NCBI GenBank assembly: GCA_964653285.1
Contig: CAZZEX010000041.1
Span: 1 to 37,647, forward strand
DNA length: 37,647 bases
Direction of reading: 5' to 3'
From: CAZZEX01 sp964653285
Lineage (GTDB): Bacteria; Chloroflexota; Anaerolineae; B4-G1
Shown: piece after piece, positions 23,123 through 31,013 of the stretch
Layout: each line of letters opens with the position of its first letter
How positions within the stretch are numbered: position 1 is the stretch's first letter
Made by a program: the position numbers and the translations under genes
Notes under the pieces: model-generated
What the model was told of the DNA's origin: nothing
What the model saw: only the letters and a program-made list of their open reading frames with translations
The model's database searches: none

Positions 23123-23251
23123 CTTTCTTATACTCCTTACTTGTGATGTTCTGTAGGCCGGAGCGGGTCATAGGAGGCGGATACATAAACCACCCGGGTT
23201 TCGTAAGCCCGGGCGGGGTGAATATCACTACCTGAACTTACCGCGTCCTAC
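23123..23251 (-). promoter_or_regulatory. Long structured 5' leader of the cold-shock gene
   Basis: From the predicted start near 23251 to the GTG there are about 128 untranslated bases. A strong GC hairpin (CCCGGG and its partner, about 23192-23212) lies midway. Long folded leaders are typical of cspA-family messages, where they control translation by temperature. Function here is inferred. Confidence 0.45.
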
Positions 23252-23257
23252 GACGCC

Positions 23258-23286
23258 ACTATATCACACTTGTGCCTAAACGTCAA
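23258..23286 (-). promoter_or_regulatory. Promoter of the cold-shock gene
   Basis: On the minus strand TTGACG (23281-23286) and TATAGT (23258-23263) are exactly 17 bases apart. It is divergent from the glycosyltransferase promoter 28 bases away. Confidence 0.72.
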
Positions 23287-23313
23287 ATTGCACGTCGGCG
23301 AGCAAGCCGGGGT

Positions 23314-23342
23314 TTGGCGACGAGCGCGTCGTCGTGTATAAT
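23314..23342 (+). promoter_or_regulatory. Promoter of the glycosyltransferase gene (leaderless arrangement)
   Basis: TTGGCG (23314-23319) and TATAAT (23337-23342) are 17 bases apart. The ATG is at 23351, only eight bases beyond the -10, so the message would start at or within a base or two of the start codon. No ribosome site exists. Confidence 0.65.
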
Positions 23343-23350
23343 CATCACCG

Positions 23351-24325
23351 ATGCGCGTTTCCGTTGTCGCCACGGTGCTGAACGAGGCCAGCAGCCTGTC
23401 TGGGCTGCTGGACAGCCTGGCTGCTCAGACCCGCCTCCCAGACGAGGTGGTCATCTGCGACGGCGGCTCGACCGACGGTACGCTACTGCTGCTGGAGGCT
23501 GAGAACCGCCTGTCGTTGTGTGTCCTCCGGCTGCCGGGAGGCAACATCTCGCAGGGGCGCAACGCGGCGATTGAGGCCGCTACGGGCGAAGCCATCGCCG
23601 TGACCGACGCGGGCGTGCGGTTAAGTCCGCAGTGGCTGGAGAAGATCGCTGCGCCGTTTGAAGATGCGGAGACACACATCGTCGCCGGTTTCTTCCGCCC
23701 CGACCCGCAGACTATCTTCGAGACGGCGATGGGCGCGACAGTGCTCCCGGAGTTGCGGAAGATCAACCCGACGCGCTTTCTCCCCTCCAGCCGCTCGGTC
23801 GCCTTTCGCAAGGGTGCCTGGGCAGCAGTGGGAGGCTATCCTGAGTGGCTCGACTACTGTGAGGATCTGGTCTTTGACTTCCGGCTGCGCAAGCGTTTTG
23901 GGCCGTTCGCCTTTGTGCCTGAGGCGCTGGTTCACTTCCGCCCGCGCTCCAGCCTGCGCGTCTTCTTCGCGCAGTATTACCGGTACGCGCAAGGTGATGG
24001 TAAGGCGGACCTGTGGCGCAGGCGGCACGCTATCCGCTACTTGACCTACCTGGTCGCCATGCCACTCATCGCCGTCGTCGGCGCAGTGGTCAGCCCATGG
24101 TGGTGGGCGCTCTACCTGATCGGTATACCGGGGATGTTCTGGGTGCCCTGGCGGCGGCTGGCGCGGATGTGGGGGGGGCTGAGTCTCGCTCAGAAGTTGC
24201 GGGCGGCGCTGTGGGTGCCGGTCATCCGTGTCACGGGCGACCTCGCCAAGATGATCGGCTATCCGGTTGGGATGTGGTGGCGCTGGCGGCACCGGGCGCA
24301 GGTGTCGGATTGGCGCGAGCAGTGA
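23351..24325 (+). CDS. Family 2 glycosyltransferase
   Basis: 324 residues from ATG. GT-A fold signatures are in order: VSVVATVLNEASSLSGLLDS, the nucleotide-sugar loop VVICDGGSTDGT, AVTDAGVRL (DxD-like region), and the acceptor block GGYPEWLDYCEDLVFDFRLR with the ED motif. A basic YYRYAQGDGKADLWRRRH stretch then leads to two hydrophobic segments (about 235-275), placing the enzyme at the membrane. Such enzymes build lipid-linked or surface polysaccharides. The acceptor and donor are unknown. It is followed closely by a small gene on the same strand. Confidence 0.88.
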   Translation: MRVSVVATVLNEASSLSGLLDSLAAQTRLPDEVVICDGGSTDGTLLLLEAENRLSLCVLRLPGGNISQGRNAAIEAATGEAIAVTDAGVRLSPQWLEKIAAPFEDAETHIVAGFFRPDPQTIFETAMGATVLPELRKINPTRFLPSSRSVAFRKGAWAAVGGYPEWLDYCEDLVFDFRLRKRFGPFAFVPEALVHFRPRSSLRVFFAQYYRYAQGDGKADLWRRRHAIRYLTYLVAMPLIAVVGAVVSPWWWALYLIGIPGMFWVPWRRLARMWGGLSLAQKLRAALWVPVIRVTGDLAKMIGYPVGMWWRWRHRAQVSDWREQ

Positions 24326-24337
24326 GGGGGACAAGCG

Positions 24338-24895
24338 ATGGGGCAATACGTCATCTCACCTGAGAAGAAAGTGCACATGCTGGCGCTTCTGGCAATGGCC
24401 TGGGATGGGCAGTGGTTTCTCAAGGTGTACGACGAGTACGGATGGGAAGCAGCGGCTCGGCTGAACGCGCGGGTGCGGGCTGCCTTTGGGCGCATTGAGA
24501 TGCGGAGGATGCTACGCGCGCTGGGCAAGCGGGCCGCCGATGGTTTGGAGGATGCTGCCCGGATTATCCTCGTTTACTTTCGGGAGGTGCTGGCGGCTGG
24601 CTTCGACGCCGAGGTCACCGTCGAGGGGGATCGAGCCGAGGTCACCGTCACGCGCTGCGCGGCACTCGTAGGCTCGAAGCGGGCGGGGCTGGAGCGGCAT
24701 GACCAGTCCTGCGTCGCGTGCCAGGGGCTGTGGCAGGCCTACTGCGAGGTGCTGCTGCCGGACACCCCAGTCGAGGTTGAGGTGAAGGAGCAGATGGGAT
24801 ACGGTGCACCGAGGTGCCACATCGTGATCTGTGGTGGGAGAACCCTCGACGAGAAAGAGCGCGCTGCGCTGGATAAACTGAGGGCGCAGGTGTAA
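24338..24895 (+). CDS. Hypothetical cysteine-containing protein (DUF6125 / ATC-hydrolase-like)
   Basis: 185 residues from ATG with GAGGGGG seven bases before it, 12 bases after the glycosyltransferase. The layout is a helical N-terminus (LLAMAWDGQWFLKVYDEYGW, ARLNARVRAAFGRIEM), a strand pair with TVEGDRAEVTVTRCAAL, a cysteine cluster CVACQGLWQAYC and a final strand RCHIVICG. It resembles DUF6125 / L-2-amino-thiazoline-4-carboxylate-hydrolase-like proteins, from memory only. Past its TAA the same frame stays open for 26 coding-like codons, so the present stop may be a truncation. Function is not established. Confidence 0.55.
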   Translation: MGQYVISPEKKVHMLALLAMAWDGQWFLKVYDEYGWEAAARLNARVRAAFGRIEMRRMLRALGKRAADGLEDAARIILVYFREVLAAGFDAEVTVEGDRAEVTVTRCAALVGSKRAGLERHDQSCVACQGLWQAYCEVLLPDTPVEVEVKEQMGYGAPRCHIVICGGRTLDEKERAALDKLRAQV

Positions 24896-24976
24896 GGCTA
24901 CGATGTGGAGGAACTGGCGCAGGCGGTGAAGCATACGGTCACGGCCAATGCCCGAGAGGGCCAGAAACTGGAGTGA
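24896..24976 (+). other. In-frame coding-like extension beyond the stop
   Basis: Directly after the TAA at 24893-24895 the same frame reads GYDVEELAQAVKHTVTANAR and ends EGQKLE with a TGA at 24974-24976. The GC-ended codons and amphipathic helix pattern look like former coding sequence. Confidence 0.4.
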
Positions 24977-25009
24977 CCGGAACTGAAGCGGGGGCGAGGC
25001 AAGCAGTGC

Positions 25010-25600
25010 TCATCGGGGGAGTGACCTGCCGCGAGAGTGCAGTTCTATATCAATGAGGATCGCCAACGCAGCCAGCACTAACGGGGCCTGGCGCAGCGGT
25101 GCGGCGTCGGTCTTGATGATGTAATCGGGGCCGGCCGTCGGACGCTGAATCTGCCCCACCTTTACCCCCTTGGGCTCATGCCTTTCCTCATCTACTTCCT
25201 CCTCTCCACGCGGGCGGAAGATTTCGTAGAAACGCTCCCCGTAGCGGCTGCCCCGAGCGACATAGCAGTATTTCCCCAGTTGCACCTCGTAGCGCGGCAG
25301 GCGCAACAACAGAATGTCCACCAATCTCCACCGCTCTCGAATCACAGCGTGAGGCTCCTTCGCCTCCTCGCTGGCGAAGATCTCGTAGCGCTTCCCGCGC
25401 TGCCACGGGGCGACGTCCGGGGGCTGGAGACGACTGCACGGGTTGTGATCGGGGTCGAAGAACTCGACCAGGCGCGTTGGAGATGGGAGCAGCATGCCCG
25501 TCGGCTCGGCTATGTAGCACAGGTGTCCGGCCTCGTCCGAGATGTGGTAGCGGTAGGCCTGCCCCTCGGCATAGGTCTGTTTGTGAATCGCGTAACTCAT
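25010..25600 (-). CDS. LURP-one/tubby-like protein
   Basis: 196 residues; the ATG overlaps the stop of ftsK (ATGA), so it is translationally coupled to it. The sequence alternates strands in a beta-barrel-like pattern (YRYHISDEAGHLCYIAEPTG, RYEIFASEEAKEPHAVIRER, RYEVQLGKYCYVARGS) and ends with a hydrophobic helix LVLAALAILIDIELHSRG. This is the usual layout of LURP-one-related/scramblase-like barrels with a C-terminal helix. No enzyme motif is seen. The link to FtsK is positional only. Confidence 0.55.
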   Translation of the reverse strand: MSYAIHKQTYAEGQAYRYHISDEAGHLCYIAEPTGMLLPSPTRLVEFFDPDHNPCSRLQPPDVAPWQRGKRYEIFASEEAKEPHAVIRERWRLVDILLLRLPRYEVQLGKYCYVARGSRYGERFYEIFRPRGEEEVDEERHEPKGVKVGQIQRPTAGPDYIIKTDAAPLRQAPLVLAALAILIDIELHSRGRSLPR

Positions 25601-27786
25601 TGCCTCTCTCCCTGAGGGTTGAGTAGCGCGTGGGCTGCGCTGGGGAAGACCTCGCGTGCCTTGCCTCCTGGTGGCTGGGGCCCTACGACACCTTGCTCCT
25701 CGAGGATGTCCATTATCCGCGCGGCCCGCGTGTAGCCGATGCGCAGTTTGCGCTGGAGGAGCGAGATGGAGGCTCGCTGCTCCCGTAACACCAGATCAAT
25801 CACGTCGGGCAGTAACTCGTCCTCAAACTCCGCCACTTGCTCCCGCTGGCGTATCTCCTCCCACAGTGGTTGTTGCACTGGCTTCCCGGCCTGTACAGCC
25901 TCTGGTCTCGCTTGCTCCTTCCAATACTGCACCAGCCGGCGCAGCTCTTCATCGGAGACGAAAGCACCCTGCAGGCGCAAGGGAGTGGGAGCGTCAGGAG
26001 GGAGGAACAGCATATCGCCTTGCCCCAGCAGTTGTTCAGCGCCAGGCATATCGAGGATGACCCGCGAATCCACGGACGAGGCGACGTTGAAGGCGATGCG
26101 CGCCGGGAAGTTGGCCTTGATGAGTCCCGTGACCACGTCCACGCTGGGGCGCTGGGTGGCGATCACCAGGTGGATGCCAGTCGCCCGCGCCATCTGCGCG
26201 ATGCGGCAGAGGGAACGCTCTGTTTCCCCCGGGGCCATCATCATCAGGTCCGCCAGCTCGTCCACGATGACCACGATGTAAGGCAGCCGTTTTTCACCCA
26301 GGCGCGGAGCGATGCGCTCGTTGTAGTCGCGGATGTGGGTGGCGCGTACGTTGGAGAAGCGACGGTAGCGGCCGTCCATCTCGCGCAGCACCCACTGGAG
26401 CACGCCCGTCACCCGCTCCATCTCCACCACGACTTTTGACCGGAGATGTGGAATGCCGTTGTACCCCATCAATTCCACCCGCTTGGGGTCCACCATCAGG
26501 AACTTCAAATCGTCGGGGGTGTTCTGCAAGAGCAGCGCGGCGATGATGGCGTTGATGCAGACCGACTTACCCGAACCGGTTGTGCCGGCGATGAGCAGGT
26601 GTGGCATTGCGGTCAGATCGGCAACGGCCGGATGACCGGAGACGTCCTGTCCCAGGCACAGCCGCAACGGGGAATCAACCTCTGCAAATGTCTTTGACTC
26701 CATCACGTCCCGCAGCGCGACCAGCGAAACTTCCGGGTTGGGCACCTCAATGCCGACCAGCCCTTTGCCGGGGACTGGCGCTTCGACGCGCAGTGTCTTG
26801 GCCTCCAGCGCCAGCGCCAGGTCGTTGACCAGCGCGGTGATGCGGCTGATCTTGACTTTGGTCTCTTTGCCGTTACTGCTGGTAACCACGAGCGGTTCGA
26901 CGCCGAACTGGGTCACGACTGGCCCGCGGTTGATCTCCCTGACCATGACCGGCGCGTCCAGGCTCCTCAGTGTCTCCTCAATGATGCGTGCCTGCTGGCG
27001 CAGTATCCCCGCGCTGAAGTCCTGCCCATTGCCAGGCTCGAGGATCTCGTCGAGCGTGGGGAGTTGCCACACCTGGTCGCCGCCGATGAGCCGCAGTTGA
27101 GGTAGAGCAGCGGGCGGGGAGGATGGGGGGGCAGACGGGCGAGACGGTGCGGGTGTGATGGGGACCCGCCTCTCCGCTGTGGTGGGCGGTGGCGTTGGAG
27201 GCCGGGGCAGCAGCCTCGCCAGCACCTGCTGAAGCGCCCGCACAACGTCCTGGACCGTGGCTCCGAAGGTGAGTGCGACGACGATCAGCCACCAGGTGAC
27301 CAGCGCGACGATCGCCCCCACGTTGCCTAACCCCTCCAACAACAGCCGGCTCAGCGCCGCGCCCAGGTAACCGCCGCCGTGGCCAGCCTTGGCTGTCGCC
27401 CAGAGGTCGTCATCGAACAGAGTGGACGCCGCCAGCAGGTGGAACGTGGTCAGCAGGGCCAGGTAGCCCAGCAGCATACCCACGACCTGCGGAGGGGTCA
27501 CATGGGGCAGCCGGTCGCCGAAGTCGCGCAGGATGAGCCAAAGCCCCACCGCGCCGACGAGCAGTGGCACGAAGTAGACTCCCCAGCCAAAAGCCCGCCT
27601 CAGCAGCCCCAGCCACCAGTCTGGGATCAATCCGTGGTTAACGGAGGGGAAGCTGAGGAGCGTAAAAGCGGCGACGGCGAGCAGCACGTAGCCGAGGATG
27701 TCGAGTTGCTGGTCGAGGGTGAGGTGGATGCGGGGCTGCGCTCGCCGCTTGCTCTTTCTACGTCTACTCGTGCGTCTCTTCGTCAT
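25597..27786 (-). CDS. ftsK: FtsK/SpoIIIE-family DNA translocase
   Basis: 729 residues from ATG. The N-terminus has a very basic start and four membrane segments (LGYVLLAVAAFTLLSFP through IVALVTWWLIVVALTFG). A Pro-rich linker (about 195-225) and the alpha/beta motor follow. Key motifs are Walker A LLIAGTTGSGKSVCINAII, DPKRVELMGYNGIPHL, Walker B VVIVDELADLMMMA and ATQRPSVDVVTGLIKANFPA. The C-terminal gamma winged helix is present (QRKLRIGYTRAARIMDILEE). It pumps DNA at the division septum to clear and resolve chromosome termini. Length and order match typical bacterial FtsK with a short linker. Confidence 0.95.
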   Translation of the reverse strand: MTKRRTSRRRKSKRRAQPRIHLTLDQQLDILGYVLLAVAAFTLLSFPSVNHGLIPDWWLGLLRRAFGWGVYFVPLLVGAVGLWLILRDFGDRLPHVTPPQVVGMLLGYLALLTTFHLLAASTLFDDDLWATAKAGHGGGYLGAALSRLLLEGLGNVGAIVALVTWWLIVVALTFGATVQDVVRALQQVLARLLPRPPTPPPTTAERRVPITPAPSRPSAPPSSPPAALPQLRLIGGDQVWQLPTLDEILEPGNGQDFSAGILRQQARIIEETLRSLDAPVMVREINRGPVVTQFGVEPLVVTSSNGKETKVKISRITALVNDLALALEAKTLRVEAPVPGKGLVGIEVPNPEVSLVALRDVMESKTFAEVDSPLRLCLGQDVSGHPAVADLTAMPHLLIAGTTGSGKSVCINAIIAALLLQNTPDDLKFLMVDPKRVELMGYNGIPHLRSKVVVEMERVTGVLQWVLREMDGRYRRFSNVRATHIRDYNERIAPRLGEKRLPYIVVIVDELADLMMMAPGETERSLCRIAQMARATGIHLVIATQRPSVDVVTGLIKANFPARIAFNVASSVDSRVILDMPGAEQLLGQGDMLFLPPDAPTPLRLQGAFVSDEELRRLVQYWKEQARPEAVQAGKPVQQPLWEEIRQREQVAEFEDELLPDVIDLVLREQRASISLLQRKLRIGYTRAARIMDILEEQGVVGPQPPGGKAREVFPSAAHALLNPQGERQ

Positions 27787-27792
27787 TGCCTC

Positions 27793-27906
27793 TTACTCAG
27801 GTGGCCAATTAGGCAGGTACTCAAATAGTTCGACGTGTTCCCCCGGATCGGTCATCAGGCCCGGGCGGGCGTAGTATTCCAATGGATGGATGATGGATTC
27901 ATACAT
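27793..27906 (-). pseudogene. N-terminal fragment of a transglutaminase-like protein
   Basis: A 37-residue frame (MYESIIHPLEYYARPGLMTD, then PGEHVELFEYLPNWPPE) matches the N-terminus of transglutaminase-like proteins that begin with a YYARPGxMTDPGxxxxLFxxLP block. The catalytic Cys-His-Asp part is absent; the frame ends six bases before ftsK. It is probably a truncated gene start. Confidence 0.4.
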
Positions 27907-27959
27907 GGTTAGAATCGGTTGGCTGGCAGCACCCAAGCAGCATAATTCTGTACTCTGGT

Positions 27960-28364
27960 TCAGTAGGTGATGACGCGCGGCAGGTTCCTGGCCTGTTCGA
28001 TCCAATCACCGACTTGATCCTGGCCGGGCATCCTGCGGACGAGTTTCTTCTCCTCGTTGACAGCCTTCATCTTCTGGTAGAGATTTTCAGGATTGCGCTG
28101 AGCCAGTTCAGGTACCGTGTCCACGCCCGCCTCCTCCAGTAGGTCGGCATACTCCTCACTGACGCCTGTGATGCGGAAGAGATCAGCGTGGTTGACCCAT
28201 TCCAGGATCAGTTTCCCACTAATGCCCGTTTTCTCGGCGATTTCTTTGCGGCCCCTGGGTGTCGCGCCTTGCTTGAGCAGCGCTCCCGTTGTCGCGATCC
28301 CCGCTTCCCTAAGTTGTTGGGCGTAGACTTCTCCAATGCCTTCGACTTCTTCTAGTTTTGCCAT
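27960..28364 (-). CDS. DUF4332-type helix-hairpin-helix protein
   Basis: 134 residues from the ATG of MAKLEEVEGIGEVYAQQLRE; AAGGAGG lies six bases before it, so the longer upstream frame is discarded. Two helix-hairpin-helix units are plain: VEGIGEVYAQQLREAGIATT and later RITGVSEEYADLLEEAGVDT, each followed by a helix (PRGRKEIAEKTG; PELAQRNPENLYQKM). The pattern is that of DUF4332, a non-specific DNA-binding-like fold found fused to or near many proteins. Its cellular role is unknown. Confidence 0.82.
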   Translation of the reverse strand: MAKLEEVEGIGEVYAQQLREAGIATTGALLKQGATPRGRKEIAEKTGISGKLILEWVNHADLFRITGVSEEYADLLEEAGVDTVPELAQRNPENLYQKMKAVNEEKKLVRRMPGQDQVGDWIEQARNLPRVITY

Positions 28365-28477
28365 CGTGTCCCTCCTTAATGTATGTTCCGCCTGATGCTG
28401 CCAGCCAGTTGTGCCTCGTTCCGAACGACTTGAGTCAGTAGTTGGGTAGTTGCTTTGGGCATTTCTTCGCCATTGCC

Positions 28478-28645
28478 TCAATCGGATGCGCCCTGACAGC
28501 CCAGGAAGGCAGCCAGGTCGTGAAGGAACTGTCGTTGCTTCGCTGGGTCGTCGGCGATCTGAGTGAGATTGTACACCGAGGTCAGTTTGCCCTCTGCGAT
28601 CCATTCCGCCGCTTCGCGGGCTACACGCTCAACCTCTCTTTACAC
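28478..28645 (-). pseudogene. C-terminal remnant of an unidentified protein
   Basis: Below an in-frame TAA (28640-28642) the minus strand is open for about 54 codons: VERVAREAAEWIAEGKLTSV, then YNLTQIADDPAKQRQFLHDL and AAFLGCQGASD. The few codons above the TAA (VAFEQV) also look coding in the same frame. The family is not recognised. It lies directly downstream of the restriction-like gene and overlaps nothing else. Confidence 0.4.
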
Positions 28646-28670
28646 TTGCTCGAACGCCACTCTGCCGTGA

Positions 28671-29702
28671 TCAACAGGAGTTTTGAATGGCCTCTCTCAA
28701 ATTGGATATAAAGGCTGTCATCGGGCGAATGTAGGCTGATATGCTGGGATCGTCGCGGTGGTTTCTCAGGAACTGATCATCGTCAGGTATATAGACGATC
28801 CCACGGCTCTCGCCAATAGCCTTGACCTTGGGGACGGTGAGGTCCGAAGTATAGGTGATCACGTGCAAGGTGCGCCTGATCTTTTCATCATCCAGGCGTT
28901 GCTCGTCGAGCGAGGCGGCCTGCTTCCATCTCTCACGCAAAGTACGCTTGCAAGAGACGCCTATACGCCACCCATCGGGCAGTGGAATCACCTTGTCTAC
29001 TTCAAACACTGTCTTGATGTGATCTGGCGCGTCAATGAAGTCCTTGATGCCGAAGTGATCAAGGATAACACCTGTGACATCCTCTAGGCTTCGTCCCGCT
29101 CTGCCTGGTCGCACACCGCGCACGAGCCGCCGTTCGAACTCCTGGACGAAAGCGGTCAGAGTCTGGTCGGCGTCAAAGGAGATAAGAGCATTGCGCTTCT
29201 GAAGATCATCGAGCGCGTCTCGAATAAGGTGAAAGCCACTTGCCCTTATAGACTGCTCGGCATCCACGTATCTCTGTTGTCCCATTCGCTCCCCCATCAG
29301 TATCGCATCTTTCAAGCCAGTTTCGCCCTCTTCCGCTAGGTATCCGTATATCACCTGCTTGACGACATGCCCGTTGGCAACAGTTGCTCGCTCCAATAAT
29401 ATGTTAGCCGGGATGCCAATACAGTCAATAACGAGCTTTAGCATTTCCAGGTCTTCACGAGTATGAATCAGCGGGTTCAGATGATTGACCAATTCCTCCA
29501 CTGTGCTGCCGTCCCAGTCGGTTGAGCAACAAGAACGGAGAAGTGCCCATAGAGCACTCCTTGCCCCCTTGATCCGGAGAGTTGGGACGGTTAACAGCAT
29601 GGAGATGGCCTGACTAAGTATGAGCATGGATGCTGTGTCGTTACCCAGACTACCATCTCTCAATAGCGCTTGTACGAGTATTGCAGTGTTGTTGCAATCC
29701 AT
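28671..29702 (-). CDS. Type II restriction endonuclease-like protein
   Basis: 343 residues from ATG with GAGGTGGG upstream. The C-terminal half has a PD-(D/E)XK arrangement: E207 in GRAGRSLEDV, D236 in FEVDKVIP, and K252 in IGVSCKRTLRERWKQA. The CKRTLRERWKQ block recalls the catalytic/recognition helix of CCNGG/CCGG-type enzymes such as the EcoRII/PspGI group. The N-terminal 170 residues are helical and unassigned. No methyltransferase lies beside it. It follows the interrupted nuclease gene after 22 bases. Whether it is active is uncertain because the whole cluster looks eroded. Confidence 0.55.
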   Translation of the reverse strand: MDCNNTAILVQALLRDGSLGNDTASMLILSQAISMLLTVPTLRIKGARSALWALLRSCCSTDWDGSTVEELVNHLNPLIHTREDLEMLKLVIDCIGIPANILLERATVANGHVVKQVIYGYLAEEGETGLKDAILMGERMGQQRYVDAEQSIRASGFHLIRDALDDLQKRNALISFDADQTLTAFVQEFERRLVRGVRPGRAGRSLEDVTGVILDHFGIKDFIDAPDHIKTVFEVDKVIPLPDGWRIGVSCKRTLRERWKQAASLDEQRLDDEKIRRTLHVITYTSDLTVPKVKAIGESRGIVYIPDDDQFLRNHRDDPSISAYIRPMTAFISNLREAIQNSC

Positions 29703-29724
29703 TTTCCCACCTCATTACCCCAGA

Positions 29725-30753
29725 TCAGTCTAACCGTAAAGCGTCTATAACTTTCAGCCCTTTATGCAGTTGCAACAGGAGGATAAACCGGATGCCGCTT
29801 GGGGTGATAAGTAATTTGTCGCCAATCTCTGCTAACAATCCCAATTCGACGGCGTAATTAGCATACATTTTGGTGCCGTGATAGGTCGATTTCTTGGTCT
29901 GCCATTCGAATCGCTTGCCGCTTGCGTCACGGAAATGCGGTAAGACCATCTCCAATGGTACAGGGTGGGTATTCCTCCCCAGATTAAAAGTTGTCTCGAT
30001 AATCTGGTAGATACCGAATATGGTGGGAGAGGCAAAAGGATCGCGGACGGTGAAGTCTCGTATGAGTGCTGCCTGTTCCTCGCTGAGCGTTTCGGTTGGG
30101 CAATGTTGATCACGGCTGACCACATATTGCATACCCAACTTGGACAAAGTGAACTTACCTCCCTTCCTTTCCACCAGGCAAAGCTGCTTTGCGAATCTCA
30201 AGTGGTTTGCTACTGTACGGACAGATAATTGAGTGTCAGCCGCTATGCGCTCCAAATCACAAGAGCGTGTCAGAGCATACAGGACTCGATTAATCAAATA
30301 GGTGTGCCAAAGGCCGCTGTCTATCGGCTTCAGGGTAATGAATGGGGAGTAGGCTTTCAACCTAGCGAAAAATTCTTCTAACACTTGTGAAGGTGAGTAC
30401 ACTATGGGTGTGATGTTCTCCTGTGCACACAGCTGCTCATCACTGGTAGGAAGTGCAGGACAAAGGAGATAAGATTCAATGGACCCCTTTAACAGTAATC
30501 CAGAAGCCTGGAGGACGAGTAAATCGTCTCAATAGCGTTTGACCTGCTGGATAAATTCGGGCCTGAAATCCTCGACCTTCAGTTCCAGAAGCAACAACTT
30601 GTCTTCCGCCGTGAACAGTAAATCCAATCTACCAGACTTGAGAATTTTCTGCCTGGCCAGTAGAGTGAGTTCTTTGTCTATGCCCAGGACCCTTTGTGTT
30701 ATCTGTGGGTACGTGGCTAGCACGTCTTCTATCTGTGATTCTCTAACGAACAT
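29725..30753 (-). pseudogene. PD-(D/E)XK nuclease with winged-helix C-terminus, interrupted by one TGA
   Basis: Two pieces in the same frame: residues 1-74 (30753-30532), then TGA at 30529-30531, then an open frame through to 29725, including 42 codons between the stop and the GTG at 30402. The N-piece is NucS-like, with D44 (SGRLDLLF) and E57-x-K59 (LLLLELKVEDF). Sequence runs smoothly across the stop as FIQQVKRY-stop-DDLLVLQ, where related proteins would be expected to carry Arg or a similar residue; CGA to TGA is one transition. The C-piece holds a winged helix (AADTQLSVRTVANHLRFAKQ) and a second wing-like tail. Otherwise intact: a fresh nonsense mutation, or a recoded codon. Confidence 0.65.
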
Positions 30754-30861
30754 TGGTAGCTTAGCCTCGTTCCTTGATAGAAAGCTACTTGCACGTTCTT
30801 GCCCCTGATTGTCTATCTCATGGAATGTTTAGAGCCCTCCCTGGACGCTATTCATCTCCAG

Positions 30862-30987
30862 AAAGTCGATTCCGCTTCCCTGAGCCATTCCGAGCGTGCC
30901 AGTGACCAAAAGTGCTCAAAATGAGCCTCCAGAGGCCGAAATCCGGTTTTTCGCTGCAAATCGCTGTCCAAAAGCGGAATTGACTTT
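30862..30987. repeat. 126-bp element with 16-bp inverted ends
   Basis: AAAGTCGATTCCGCTT at 30862-30877 is inverted at 30972-30987 (AAGCGGAATTGACTTT) with one mismatch. The interior has no coding frame that persuades me. It lies 26 bases beyond the stop of the truncated XcyI-like gene and looks like a small non-autonomous element (MITE-like) or a structured RNA locus. Confidence 0.5.
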
Positions 30988-31013
30988 TTCGGCGTGATTT
31001 TGGCCGCTAAACA

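Noticed and set aside
28442..28711. Plus-strand 89-residue frame
   Set aside because: No ribosome site, no family resemblance; the opposite strand holds a more convincing coding remnant and the end of the restriction-like gene.
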